The notes under the pieces were generated by a model that was given only the letters and a program-made list of their open reading frames with translations, was not told the origin of the DNA and did not search any database. Shown here one piece after another: positions 1-9,078 of a DNA stretch of 64,000 bases. The position numbers and the translations under genes are program-made. Source of the DNA: G963678445 sp963678445 (lineage in GTDB: Bacteria > Hydrogenedentota > Hydrogenedentia > Hydrogenedentales > G963678445); NCBI GenBank assembly GCA_963678445.1, contig OY782877.1, forward strand, positions 4,588,001-4,652,000. Direction: 5' to 3'. The stretch's first letter is position 1, and every line of letters starts with the position of its first letter.

Positions 1-1
1 G

Positions 2-103
2 CAGGAGTTGGCGGAAGGGTTGGTGGATTTGTTTTTCTACGGTGCATGCTATAAAAAACAGCCTCCAACGGCTTTGGTGAGTCCCTATACGGGAATGCAC
101 TGA
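2..103 (+). CDS. C-terminal end of an unidentified protein, possibly a TetR-type regulator (partial)
   Basis: An open frame enters from the left edge and ends at TGA 101-103, giving the last 33 residues (motif LVDLFFYGA). The fragment is too short to identify. TetR-family repressors often sit directly upstream of RND efflux operons, and an amphipathic LVDLFFYG-type helix fits the end of a TetR ligand-binding domain, but this is inference from position. The next gene starts 28 bp later on the same strand, so co-transcription is likely. Confidence 0.45.
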   Translation, partial: QELAEGLVDLFFYGACYKKQPPTALVSPYTGMH

Positions 104-131
104 CAGAGCCTCTCGAAGGAATGAAGAGTAA

Positions 132-1211
132 ATGATGAAAAAACTGGTAAGTTTCTTTTTGTGTGTCTGCATCATTGCTGCAGGCATAGGAGTTTTGTTA
201 GGTGTAAAACTCCTCCAATCAGAAAAATCGATATCGGAAGAAGCCACTTCCTATACTCCCCCCCCTGTCAACGTGCAGGTTCGCAAACTAGAACCGACTA
301 CCTTGGATGATGTGTTGTTGTTGACAGGGTACATCGAAGCGTGGGAAGAGGTACTCATCAGTGCAGAAGTAGCGGGTGTCATTGAATGGCAAGGCGTTGA
401 AGAAGGTCAAAAGATCTCCAGGGGGGATGAACTGGTTCGCATTGACACAACATGGTACCAGGCGACCTACGATCAGGCCGCTGCACGCCATGAACTGATG
501 CAACAGGAATTGGCGCGCATGAAGAGTCTGCGCAAGAGTGGCGTGAGTTCTCCTCAGCAATTGGACCAGTCGACAACGGAGGAAAAAACCGCTAAAGCGG
601 ATGTCGCTTCTGCACGTTTGCAATTGGACAAGGCTATCGTGCGTGCATCGATGGATGGGGTAATCGACACCTTGCAGCATGAAGAGAATGAATGGGCTGA
701 CAGAGGTGCGCCTTTGCTGAAATTGGTGCAGGTAGATCGGGTAAAGGCACTCGTCGGCATCCCGGAACGCGATATTGTTTTTTTTCAGGTAGGGGATGAA
801 GTGCAAATCTCGCTCGATGCGCTTCCTGAACAACAATTTACGGGTAAAATTCACCGCATTGCTACGTCGGCCGACCGCGTCACCCGCACATTTCTTACCG
901 AGATTGCACTGGATAATGCAGACAAGCTATTGAAACCGGGCATGACTGTGCGCACCCGTTTGATACGGAAACAATATGAGAATGCGATTTCCATACCGAT
1001 TTTCGCCGTAATAAGCTTGGAAAATCAACGCTTTGCCGTGGTAGCGGACAATGGTGTCGCTCGTATACGCCCTATCGAAGTAGGCATACTTCAGGGCGAT
1101 CAGGTGCAGGTTACTAAAGGACTTCAGCCGGGGGACCAGCTCATTATAGTAGGACAGCGTGATTTGCGCGATGGACAGGCAATACAGGTAGTGGACGGAC
1201 AAACGCAATGA
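132..1211 (+). CDS. RND efflux periplasmic adaptor (membrane fusion protein, HlyD/AcrA type)
   Basis: Periplasmic adaptor that links an inner-membrane RND pump to an outer-membrane channel. Residues 1-27 form an uncleaved signal anchor or signal peptide. Residues about 65-105 and 165-200 resemble the two halves of a lipoyl-like domain (SAEVAGVI, VRASMDGVI), split by an alpha-helical hairpin at about 108-160. Beta-barrel and membrane-proximal domains follow (LKPGMTVRTRL, then a C-terminal PGDQLIIVGQRDLRDGQ). The 359-residue length is normal. GAAGGA precedes two adjacent ATGs at 132 and 135. The stop overlaps the start of the pump gene by 4 bp, so the two are translationally coupled. Substrate cannot be predicted. 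Confidence 0.93.
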   Translation: MMKKLVSFFLCVCIIAAGIGVLLGVKLLQSEKSISEEATSYTPPPVNVQVRKLEPTTLDDVLLLTGYIEAWEEVLISAEVAGVIEWQGVEEGQKISRGDELVRIDTTWYQATYDQAAARHELMQQELARMKSLRKSGVSSPQQLDQSTTEEKTAKADVASARLQLDKAIVRASMDGVIDTLQHEENEWADRGAPLLKLVQVDRVKALVGIPERDIVFFQVGDEVQISLDALPEQQFTGKIHRIATSADRVTRTFLTEIALDNADKLLKPGMTVRTRLIRKQYENAISIPIFAVISLENQRFAVVADNGVARIRPIEVGILQGDQVQVTKGLQPGDQLIIVGQRDLRDGQAIQVVDGQTQ

Positions 1212-4200
1212 TACTCAGTAATCTCGCCATAGACCGCCGGGTAACGGTCTATGTGGTGCTCGTGCTGTTGGTGATCTCGGGGATATACAGCTACAACGTG
1301 CTTCCTCTGGAAGATAATCCCGAAGTGATCATCCCCATCATCATCGTCACCACAATATACGAAGGGGTTGCCCCCAGCGATATGGAATCGCTGGTCACCA
1401 TCCCTATTGAACGCAAACTCACGGGGCTCTCAGGGGTAAAATCTATTGAATCCTCCAGTTCGGAAGGGGTGTCCGTCATCCGAATCGAATTTATGGCGGA
1501 TGAAGATATCGACAGTGCGCATCAGCGGGTACGCGATAAGGTGGATCAAGCCAAACCGGATCTGCCTGAAGATGCCGATGAACCCATGATCGATGAAGTC
1601 AACGTCTCCGAGTTCCCCATTATGTTTGTCTCGCTAATGGGCGAAACAAGTCTGGCGCTGCTCACTAATTTTGCTAATGATCTGGAGGAAGATCTGGAGG
1701 CAATAAAAGGGGTTTTGGATGTAGAAGTTATCGGCGGTACAGAGCGTGAAATTCAGATTATCGTCGACCCCGAACGCGCCGCCGCTTATGGCGTATCCAT
1801 GGCCGATCTGGTGCAATTGGCTCGTGTGGAAAATGTTAACACCCCAGCTGGTGCTATGGAATTGGGAGAAGCCAAATATACGGTACGTGTACCAGGCGAA
1901 TTCACCAGCGCCGATGAAATTAATAACTTGGTGGTTAAGGCGGGCCAGGAAGGTATCGTCTATATCCGCGACATCGCGATTGTGCAGGACGATTTCAAAG
2001 ATATCGAAACCATCTCGCGGGTCAATGGACGACAGGCTGTGACGCTAAGTGTTTCAAAACGCGCTGGCACCAACGTGATTGACCTTACCGATGCTGTGCG
2101 TGCTGTTCTCGATGATTACAAAACGCGTTTGTTGCCCGGTATGGACATCGCCATCACCATGGATCAGTCTAAAGATATTCGTTCCATGGTTTCCGAACTG
2201 GAAAACAGCATTCTATCCGGACTCATCCTGGTGCTGATAGTTATATTCATTTTCCTGGGTTTTTCCAATGCTATTATGGTCTCCTTGGCCATCCCCGTAT
2301 CTATGCTCATTACCTTCACGGCCCTTTATATCACCGACACCACCCTGAACATGGTGGTCTTGTTCAGTCTGATCCTCGCTTTAGGCATGCTGGTAGATAA
2401 CGGTATTGTGGTCGTTGAAAACATCTACCGTCACGCACAACAGGGCATGTCACCCGTAGCCGCCGCCAAAAAAGGCGCTGCTGAAGTGGCCTGGCCTATT
2501 ATTGCATCCACCCTCACCACGGTAGCTGCCTTCGCCCCCATGTTCTTCTGGCCCGGCATCTGGGGCAGCTTCATGTTTTATCTCCCCCAAACCGTATGTC
2601 TGGCCCTGGGCGGTTCCCTCTTCGTCGGTCTGATTATCAATCCGGCCTTGGCTGCTATTTTCATCCGCGTCAAAAAAACACATGCAAAACGTAAAGAAAA
2701 ACACCACCCCTTCATGAACCTTTACGGCGGCCTGCTCCGTCTGGCGCTACGCTGGCGTGCCGTCACCATCATGCTGGCGATATGCAGCCTATTCGTCATT
2801 ACCGGCGTCTTCTTTATGACCTCCACCGTCGAATTCGTACCCACTACCGAGCCCAACCGCATCCATATCGATATTGACTGCGCAGAAGGAACCAATCTGG
2901 AAACAACCAACCACGTCGTACAACAGGTCGAGGCCGTCGCCTCAGAATTTAAGGACGATCTGGAATTTACCATCGCCAACGTTGGTTCACGCGGCGCAAG
3001 TACCTACGGTTTTCGTAGCGGAGGCAGCAGCCATATCGGACGCGTTACCATGGACTTCCCTGAACTGGGTACTACATCTGTTCTTCCCAGTTCGATCGTA
3101 GAAAAAGTACGTGAAAAGATTAAAAACATCAGTGGTGGTGAAATACTTCTCAAGCAAGAGCAGGAAGGTCCTTCGGAAGACCCGCCCGTAAACGTGGAAA
3201 TCAGCGGAGATGATTTCAATGTACTGGCAGAACTGGCCCAGGCGGTAGCCGAAAAAATCAAAGACGTGCCTAATCTGGTCGATCTGCAAGATGACTACGA
3301 AAAAGGGCGCCCTGAGGTGCGGGTAAAAGTCGATCGTGAACAGGCCCTGCTTTTGGGACTCAATACGCAGTTTGTCGGAATGACGGTGATGGCGGCCATC
3401 AACGGACGCAAAGCGGGCGACTATCGCGAAGGCGATGAAGAATACGATGTCACGGTACGCTTTCCCAAATATTTCCGAGAAGACCTGACCAACCTGGATT
3501 CTCTCACGTTGATCAATCTGCAAAACACCCCGGTACCCTTTTCGGCGGTCGCTGATACGGAAATCGGGGCAGGATTGGGTACGATTACCCGTATAGACCG
3601 CAAACGCACGGTCACGGTATCTGCTGAAGTACAGGGTAGATCGGGTACTGAAGTACTCAACGATGTGCGAGCCAAATTGCTCGACTTCCCCCTACCCGCT
3701 GGATACACTATGCAATTCACGGGGCAGAATGAAGAACAGGAAGAGGCACAATCATTCCTGGTGCGCGCGTTCGTCGTAGCGCTCTTCCTCATTGCGCTTG
3801 TACTGATTACCCAGTTTAACTCTATCCTTCAACCCCTTATCATCATGTCTTCCGTCATCCTGTCTTTGGCCGGCGTCTTCCTTGGACTCTTTCTCTTCCA
3901 CATGCCCTTTGGCATCATCATGACCGGCATTGGATGCATCAGTCTGGCTGGGGTTGTCGTCAACAACGCTATCGTACTGATCGACTTCATCAACCAGCTA
4001 CGCAGGGAAGGTATCCGAACACACGAGGCTATTGTTACCGCGGGTATGACCCGCTTCCGTCCTGTTATGCTGACGGCAGTCACTACCATACTGGGTCTTA
4101 TCCCCATGGCCGCAGGTATCAGCTACGATTTTAGAAAACACATCTGGATTGTAGGCGGTGAGTCCAGCCAATGGTGGGGTTCCATGGCAATTGCGATCAT

Positions 4201-4303
4201 CTTCGGGCTGGCCTTTGCTACCCTGCTCACCCTTATCGTTGTTCCCACCCTTTACAGCGTAACCCTGAGTGCCAGCCGCCTTTTCTCGCCCAAGAAATCG
4301 TAA
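1208..4303 (+). CDS. RND efflux pump inner-membrane permease (AcrB/MexB superfamily)
   Basis: Proton-driven trimeric exporter of 1031 residues, full length for the family. TM1 lies near residues 12-30. The first periplasmic loop carries the porter-domain signature SDMESLVTIPIERKL, and TM2-TM6 start near residue 337. The TM4 proton-relay motif reads GMLVDNGIVVVENI: the first Asp is kept and the second acidic position is Asn, a variant seen in many environmental RND pumps. The second half has TM10-TM12 with the motif GVVVNNAIVLIDF. It forms an operon with the adaptor gene and has no outer-membrane factor downstream, so a TolC-like protein must come from elsewhere. The next gene is convergent. 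Confidence 0.95.
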   Translation: MILSNLAIDRRVTVYVVLVLLVISGIYSYNVLPLEDNPEVIIPIIIVTTIYEGVAPSDMESLVTIPIERKLTGLSGVKSIESSSSEGVSVIRIEFMADEDIDSAHQRVRDKVDQAKPDLPEDADEPMIDEVNVSEFPIMFVSLMGETSLALLTNFANDLEEDLEAIKGVLDVEVIGGTEREIQIIVDPERAAAYGVSMADLVQLARVENVNTPAGAMELGEAKYTVRVPGEFTSADEINNLVVKAGQEGIVYIRDIAIVQDDFKDIETISRVNGRQAVTLSVSKRAGTNVIDLTDAVRAVLDDYKTRLLPGMDIAITMDQSKDIRSMVSELENSILSGLILVLIVIFIFLGFSNAIMVSLAIPVSMLITFTALYITDTTLNMVVLFSLILALGMLVDNGIVVVENIYRHAQQGMSPVAAAKKGAAEVAWPIIASTLTTVAAFAPMFFWPGIWGSFMFYLPQTVCLALGGSLFVGLIINPALAAIFIRVKKTHAKRKEKHHPFMNLYGGLLRLALRWRAVTIMLAICSLFVITGVFFMTSTVEFVPTTEPNRIHIDIDCAEGTNLETTNHVVQQVEAVASEFKDDLEFTIANVGSRGASTYGFRSGGSSHIGRVTMDFPELGTTSVLPSSIVEKVREKIKNISGGEILLKQEQEGPSEDPPVNVEISGDDFNVLAELAQAVAEKIKDVPNLVDLQDDYEKGRPEVRVKVDREQALLLGLNTQFVGMTVMAAINGRKAGDYREGDEEYDVTVRFPKYFREDLTNLDSLTLINLQNTPVPFSAVADTEIGAGLGTITRIDRKRTVTVSAEVQGRSGTEVLNDVRAKLLDFPLPAGYTMQFTGQNEEQEEAQSFLVRAFVVALFLIALVLITQFNSILQPLIIMSSVILSLAGVFLGLFLFHMPFGIIMTGIGCISLAGVVVNNAIVLIDFINQLRREGIRTHEAIVTAGMTRFRPVMLTAVTTILGLIPMAAGISYDFRKHIWIVGGESSQWWGSMAIAIIFGLAFATLLTLIVVPTLYSVTLSASRLFSPKKS

Positions 4304-4349
4304 GGGTGACGAGCGCCCCCTGTTTTTTTCCTAAAGGCGGCCATGTTTT

Positions 4350-5384
4350 TTAAGCAAGGAAAACGTAGTCCTTCAACTCACGATAGCCACGGGCAGCGCA
4401 CCAGGTGCGAATCTTTTTTCGGGCCCCGGGAGCGCCTACCATAACTACAATCAAGGCACTACCAGGAGGGGGCAAGGCATCGAGAGGAACGACTGAAACA
4501 CCATGAATCTTCTGCGCAATTTTTCGGGAGTTTACATCGACCACTGCGTATGGACGAAATGACTCATCCCATTCACGCAGCCAACGCTTTCCTACATCCC
4601 CCGCCCCCCATTGGCAAAAAGAGGAATGGTGTTTAAAATAGCGTTCTTTCAAATAGTGTCGTTTCAAGCGTCGAAATGCTGCTTCATTATAGCGTGCATC
4701 GCACATGGAAAGACGGTCTTCCGTGTCGTGCCAATGCAATAGCGGGGTCGCTACCTTCGCCATGGACGTCCCCTGCACTCCAAAACGCATCACCAGATCA
4801 TAATCCTCAGGCCAGCCATTTTGCCGATAGCCGCCAATAGCGTGATAAGCATCGCGACGCATAAAAAAAGTCGGATGGGGTAACGGACATTCCACAAACA
4901 ACTCACGGCAAATCTCATCGGGCGTATTCAACGCATTAATCCAGCGTTCATACCGCCGTCGCCCTTCCCCCACGCTCTCACCCTGCATACGCACTTGTGT
5001 GCCGCATAAGGCGATATCCGGTTGTGCTTCAAGAAGCGCCAACTGCGCCTCCAGGCGTAACGGCATGGCCTCATCATCCGCATCCATACGCGCCAGATAC
5101 TGTCCCCGCGCTAATGCACAGGATTCCTGCAGGGCAACAACGATACCTTGATGGCGATCTGCAATGACCCGGATGCGCGCATCGTCACGCGCCGCCATTT
5201 GGGCCAGAGAGAATGAGGCATCGGTAGAGCCATCATCGTAGACTATCATTTCCCACTGCGTAAAAGATTGTCGCTGGATAGATTCAATAGCACGTAGCAA
5301 CGTGGCTTCGGCATTGAAAAGCGGCATAATCACAGATACAAGCGGATTCAGCGAAGAGAATGCGGGCAATACGGAAAAGGTCAT
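4350..5384 (-). CDS. Family 2 glycosyltransferase with a C-terminal Rossmann-like extension
   Basis: GT-A fold glycosyltransferase: PLVSVIMPLFNAE at the N-terminus, the nucleotide-binding Asp pair in YDDGSTD, and a metal-binding DXD motif in ARMDADDE at about residue 103. GGYRQNGWPEDYDLVMRFG gives the acceptor/base region with the ED motif. After residue 255 a second module begins with QWGAGDVGKRWLREW, resembling the nucleotide-binding-like tail attached to some GT2 enzymes. The start overlaps the stop of the upstream gene by 4 bp (ATGA), indicating an operon with the unknown protein before it. Donor and acceptor sugars are unknown; surface-polysaccharide synthesis is plausible. Confidence 0.88.
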   Translation of the reverse strand: MTFSVLPAFSSLNPLVSVIMPLFNAEATLLRAIESIQRQSFTQWEMIVYDDGSTDASFSLAQMAARDDARIRVIADRHQGIVVALQESCALARGQYLARMDADDEAMPLRLEAQLALLEAQPDIALCGTQVRMQGESVGEGRRRYERWINALNTPDEICRELFVECPLPHPTFFMRRDAYHAIGGYRQNGWPEDYDLVMRFGVQGTSMAKVATPLLHWHDTEDRLSMCDARYNEAAFRRLKRHYLKERYFKHHSSFCQWGAGDVGKRWLREWDESFRPYAVVDVNSRKIAQKIHGVSVVPLDALPPPGSALIVVMVGAPGARKKIRTWCAARGYRELKDYVFLA

Positions 5385-6082
5385 TCAACCGTTTCCTGGG
5401 GAACGTCAAACTGGTTCAGGTAAGGGTGCACATGTTCAGTGATGAACGCACGCACTCCTTTGATGTGCTCCAGCAAGGTTTCCAGCTCTTCCGTTCCAAC
5501 AGGGGCAGAGGCGAAGACGCCTTTGGCTTCTACAAAAACCTCGTCGACACTCTGTTTAAACGATTCAATGAGCACGGTTAACGAGCCAGGATGCTGCGGT
5601 GTCTCGGGGAGCACAAAACGGAGCCCACCTACTGCAATGGGCCGTTGAAAATGGGGTGTAATCCGATTTTGTTGAGCGCAGGCGTGGTCCAACAGGAAAA
5701 TACGCGCATCGTCAAAATGAGTCAGTGCAAATGTCGAGCGTATCGTCGCTGTATGTACCACAAACTTGGGGATACGCAACTGGCTTAGTGTTCGCGAAGC
5801 CACCTCGCGGATTTTTTCCAGAAATACACTCAACGGGATATCGGTCCATTCCTCTATCAACACCACCCTGTCCGGCAAAAACAACGCAATCGACTGACTC
5901 TTCTTGCCACGTCGTGAATAAAAACGCGTTTGGATGGGATTGCTGAAATCCGTACTGTCGTACGAAGCATTGCGGGTCTGCGACAAGTCAAAATAGAGTT
6001 TTTGCAACTCTTCTTTGCGATGTTTTATCACCGGGTGGATCAACTCAACCGAAAAGTGAATTGTACGGTCCTCAGCTTGCAT
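5381..6082 (-). CDS. Conserved hypothetical protein co-transcribed with a glycosyltransferase
   Basis: A soluble protein of about 233 residues with no signal peptide or membrane segment and no recognised catalytic motif. It alternates beta-rich stretches with helical ends, loosely like the TIGR04255 type of sporadic proteins, but that resemblance is weak. The chosen start is the fourth codon of the longest frame, because AGGA lies 9 bp upstream of it while the first ATG has only about 1 bp of spacing. Its last codon overlaps the glycosyltransferase start by 4 bp, so it is probably the first gene of a two-gene operon. Function unknown. Confidence 0.7.
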   Translation of the reverse strand: MQAEDRTIHFSVELIHPVIKHRKEELQKLYFDLSQTRNASYDSTDFSNPIQTRFYSRRGKKSQSIALFLPDRVVLIEEWTDIPLSVFLEKIREVASRTLSQLRIPKFVVHTATIRSTFALTHFDDARIFLLDHACAQQNRITPHFQRPIAVGGLRFVLPETPQHPGSLTVLIESFKQSVDEVFVEAKGVFASAPVGTEELETLLEHIKGVRAFITEHVHPYLNQFDVPQETVE

Positions 6083-6330
6083 CAAATACATTTCCTGTAG
6101 TTAGGCTACACACCCTAAGTTGTGCAGTGGAGTAAAAAACAATGGAGTACATTCCCCCTGACTTTGATTGTATACCGATAGCCCCACCCATTTCGAGGAA
6201 TCATGACAAATTTGAATACAAAGCTATTGCGCTCTCCCCTCGCTACGTAGTAGACTACGGCCAAATTGCAATGCAATCCACTAATCGGCTTCTTTTTACG
6301 ATTATGTGCGTTGCAAATTGCCGCGAATAC

Positions 6331-6407
6331 GCGCCCGTAGCTCAGCTGGATAGAGCAACGGCCTTCTAAGCCGTAGGCCCTGGGTTCGAATCCCAGCGGG
6401 CGCGCCA
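6331..6407 (+). tRNA. tRNA-Arg (anticodon UCU), with encoded CCA
   Basis: A complete cloverleaf can be drawn. Acceptor arms GCGCCCG (6331-6337) and CGGGCGC (6397-6403) pair fully. The D-arm contains AGCTCAGCTGGATAGAG. The anticodon stem ACGGC/GCCGT encloses loop CTTCTAA, giving anticodon TCT, which reads AGA. The T-arm carries GGTTCGAATCC. Discriminator G at 6404 is followed by encoded CCA at 6405-6407. Confidence 0.97.
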
Positions 6408-6840
6408 TTCTTCCCCCATATTTATTGGTTTTTGGGGTGACTTTGCCTTTTTTTTGCAACTTGGCTGTAAGGGTACTAAGTGCCTTCAAGGGCATCAAAA
6501 TGCCCTGATTCTGCAAATTGCTCTGCCAAAATTTCCCACTCTTCTTCTCTTAATACACAAACATATGCTTACCGGAAGAGTTTTAGTTTTCTGAGATAGA
6601 TCTTTGCAAGTAACGATGCATTTCTTTGGCTAGCGTGTGCATGATATAGTAGAAGATAGAGGAAATGGGGGAAGTACTAACGGTGACGGCGCCGAAATCC
6701 CAAAGCGCTGGTCTTATCCGTGGTAACTGTAGTTTCGCTTGCTTGTTCCTTTCTTTTTTCGTAAAGAGTAAAGGAGGGAAAGCTTGTTTTGTATGAGATG
6801 TTTTCAGAAGTTTATCGCCAAAATAAGGCAACCGATATAG
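6408..6840. other. Intergenic region with a degenerate copy of the dispersed element
   Basis: No convincing gene. T-rich sequence follows the tRNA (a run of eight T at about 6449-6456). At roughly 6700-6780 the order GGTCTTATCCGTGG, a TTCGCTTGCTTG block and a CTTTC/GTAAAG imperfect hairpin matches the long-hairpin variant of the dispersed intergenic element seen at 25.3 and 27.2 kb. The match is diverged, and its ends cannot be placed. Confidence 0.4.
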
Positions 6841-8253
6841 ATGAAAGCCTTTGATCCAGAAATCGTATCCGGCAGTATTTTGCGTTCTGTCTGGAAACTG
6901 GCTTGGCCGGTTGTGCTATTAAATCTGGTTAATGGCCTGCACGGTTTTGTCGATCATATCCTTATCGGCCATTTTGTCGTTTCAGAGAACAATGCCGGTA
7001 ATGCCGCAATTGGTATTTCCTGGCAGGTTTTCCTTGTCATAGTCGTGTTTATCGCCAGTCTTTTTCACGGTATGAATGTGCTTATTGCACAATATGCCGG
7101 ACAACGCGACCGCAAGAATATGAGTAAGGCGCTTTACGAAGCATTTCTCTGTGCTACGTTTTTTTTACTCTTCGTTATCGCGCCATTGGGATACTTCCTG
7201 GCGCCTCAGTTGCTCAATTTTGTCTATTGTGAGCCAGAAGTGCGCCAGTATGCTTTGTCCTACCTGCGTATCCTCTTTACCTGCTGCGCTCCCCTGTTTC
7301 TCATGTTTATGTTTACAGGCGCTTTTCAGGCCTCCGGCGACCCCAAAACCCCTTTAAAGCTGGGGATACTTACTACTTTTCTGAACATTGTATTCAGTAC
7401 CGTGCTGATTACCGGAATGGGCCCCTTCCCACGTTTAGGCGTCGTTGGCGCTGCACTGGGCACGGTGTTGGCCCCCGTATTCAGCGATATCATCGCCATC
7501 CGGCTTATCCTGCAACGCAAAACTATCCTGCACCCGCCCGAACGTTTTAGCATCGTCCCCGATTTTTCTGTAGTTCGCGTCGTTGTACGCATTGGCTTTC
7601 CCACCGGTATACAAGCCGTACTACTCAATCTGGGCGGTGTATTCTTACTGCGCTTCATCGGCACGCTCGAAAATAATTCTGCCGTACAAGCCGCGTATAC
7701 CATTTGCTATGCGCAGCTTTTCTCGCTGGTCTCCTGGCCTTCCTTTGGTCTGCGTAGCGCCGCGGGCACCGTCATGGGACAAAACATTGGTGCTGGCGAT
7801 CCCCAACGCGGGAAACAGGCGGTACGCGTAGCAGCGCGCATCGGTTTTTTGTGGGCATTGGTTGGCGCAGCCATCTTCTGGTTCTTTCCTCTACCCCTAT
7901 TGAAATTATTCAATGCCGCCGAGTCCAACGTGTACACCTATGGAACCACTCTGCTCGCTTATCTGGCCTTCTCAGGACTATTCTTCGCACCCAATTTGGC
8001 GCTTACCGGTGGAATTCAGGGGGCCGGGGAAACCAAACTTCCCATGTACATCGCCTTTATAAGCCAGATTCTTATTTCCCTGGGCTTATGCGAAGTGCTG
8101 TGGCTCTGTGATGCGCTCACCACAGAAGGTATCTGGGTAGCTATTCTGGTCAGCCATGTATCCCGCTTCCTGCTTACCTACGCTGTTTTCCGTACCGAAA
8201 AATGGGTGCACACCAAAGTGCAATTCTTCGATAGCGAAAGCGCTCCCGTGTAA
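6841..8253 (+). CDS. MATE family multidrug/Na+ antiporter
   Basis: A 470-residue polytopic membrane protein with 12 predicted helices in two homologous bundles, the usual MATE size. Start of helix 1 reads WKLAWPVVLLNLVNGLHGFVDHILIG. The first bundle ends near the TGAFQASGDPKTP signature, and the second bundle repeats it as TGGIQGAGETKLP, the pair of G-x-x-Q/G-x-G-x-x-x-P loops typical of the family. It would export cationic drugs or metabolites using a Na+ or H+ gradient. The start ATG has only a weak upstream AAGG. It stands alone between a tRNA gene and an insertion-sequence remnant. Confidence 0.92.
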   Translation: MKAFDPEIVSGSILRSVWKLAWPVVLLNLVNGLHGFVDHILIGHFVVSENNAGNAAIGISWQVFLVIVVFIASLFHGMNVLIAQYAGQRDRKNMSKALYEAFLCATFFLLFVIAPLGYFLAPQLLNFVYCEPEVRQYALSYLRILFTCCAPLFLMFMFTGAFQASGDPKTPLKLGILTTFLNIVFSTVLITGMGPFPRLGVVGAALGTVLAPVFSDIIAIRLILQRKTILHPPERFSIVPDFSVVRVVVRIGFPTGIQAVLLNLGGVFLLRFIGTLENNSAVQAAYTICYAQLFSLVSWPSFGLRSAAGTVMGQNIGAGDPQRGKQAVRVAARIGFLWALVGAAIFWFFPLPLLKLFNAAESNVYTYGTTLLAYLAFSGLFFAPNLALTGGIQGAGETKLPMYIAFISQILISLGLCEVLWLCDALTTEGIWVAILVSHVSRFLLTYAVFRTEKWVHTKVQFFDSESAPV

Positions 8254-8296
8254 CGTTTGCCGAAAAGATTCTGTTTTTGAATCCACGATAACCAGG

Positions 8297-8837
8297 AATC
8301 CGTTTGCTGAGTTTTTGAGCGAAATTCAATCTTCTTGTGAGGGGGATTTGTTTAAGGAAATGATGCCGTTCATGTTGGAGTAGGTCCTGGAGGCGCAAGT
8401 GGAGCGCCATCTGGGCAAGATGGACTTGCAGGCGCCGCAGGTGCGGGGAACGGAGCCATATTCGCCGCTGTTTTTTGCCAAATGGAAGCGTTCGGAACGC
8501 GCGCTGCTGGTGACCTGCGCGGAGATGTATTTCATGGGCGTGTCCACGCGCAAGGTCAAAAACGTGTTGGAGAAAATGGGCGGTTTCGAGCTGTCGGCAT
8601 CGACGGTGTCGTGCATCGCGGCAGAGCTGGACGAGGAAATAAAGAGGTCCAGCGACCGCAAGCGTTAGGTATGGTCCTCACCGTCCCTGACCACAACGAA
8701 AATTTCGTTTTTTATGACAACTTCTCAGATTTGAGTCACTAAACGAGTTTCGCAACCGGCGTCTGGACGGGGTTCCCTATCCCTACCTCATAGTGGACGC
8801 CACCTATCTCAACGTGCGCAAGGAAGGAGCGGGGTAA
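8297..8837 (+). pseudogene. IS256/mutator-family transposase remnant, interrupted by the dispersed element
   Basis: N-terminal part of a mutator-type transposase: RHLGKMDLQAP, then CAEMYFMGVSTRKVKNVLE and STVSCIAAELDEEI, the family hallmark before the first catalytic Asp. A TAG at 8381-8383 breaks the frame once. At 8643 a 97-bp element is inserted. After it, in another frame, FRNRRLDGVPYPYLIVDATY carries the first DDE Asp, then TAA at 8835-8837 ends it. Deleting exactly 100 bp (element plus one TAA triplet) rejoins the frame as DEEINEFRNRR, as the family expects. The rest of the transposase and the IS ends are not visible, so this is a dead fragment. Confidence 0.88.
8643..8739 (+). repeat. 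Dispersed 97-bp intergenic element, copy inserted in the IS256 remnant
   Basis: Flanked by TAA at 8640-8642 and at 8740-8742, exactly 100 bp apart. The 5' end forms a hairpin with arms GAGGTC and GACCGC around loop CAGC. The middle carries GGTATGGTCC and AAAATTTCGTTTTTTATGA, and the 3' end is GAGTCAC. Its position inside a recognisable transposase fixes its boundaries and shows that it moved after the IS arrived. Confidence 0.88.
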
Positions 8838-9078
8838 GAAAACATAAAAACAACGAAGAAAAGAAACCAATGGGCACCAAGGACACTTTTACAGAAGCTT
8901 CTTGACACAAGCCCTTTTGGGTAGGTATTACGGGGGGAAAGAACACCCCAAGTCGGTAATATCCACGATATCACGTATAAACTCTGGTCTTTTCCCGTTA
9001 AGAATGGTACTATTAGTAAAGCAATGCTGTTTCCAAAGGGAAAACGAGGGACCCAGACGGTTGGATACGCTATATTGT

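Noticed and set aside
288..854. Long minus-strand frame opposite the adaptor gene, and similar frames opposite the permease and the ATP-grasp gene
   Set aside because: Shadow frames without RBS or recognisable domains; the opposite strand encodes well-supported proteins.
2385..2420. Missing second Asp in the RND proton relay (VDN instead of VDD)
   Set aside because: The VDN form is common in environmental RND pumps, so inactivity is not implied.
6115..6516. A minus-strand frame with PLGFEPRAYGLEGRCSIQLSYGR
   Set aside because: It lies opposite the tRNA-Arg gene; this peptide is the known false translation of tRNA sequence.
8902..9078. A longer N-terminus for Enzyme I
   Set aside because: The 59 extra residues have no similarity to Enzyme I, and the family N-terminus begins just after ATG 9079.
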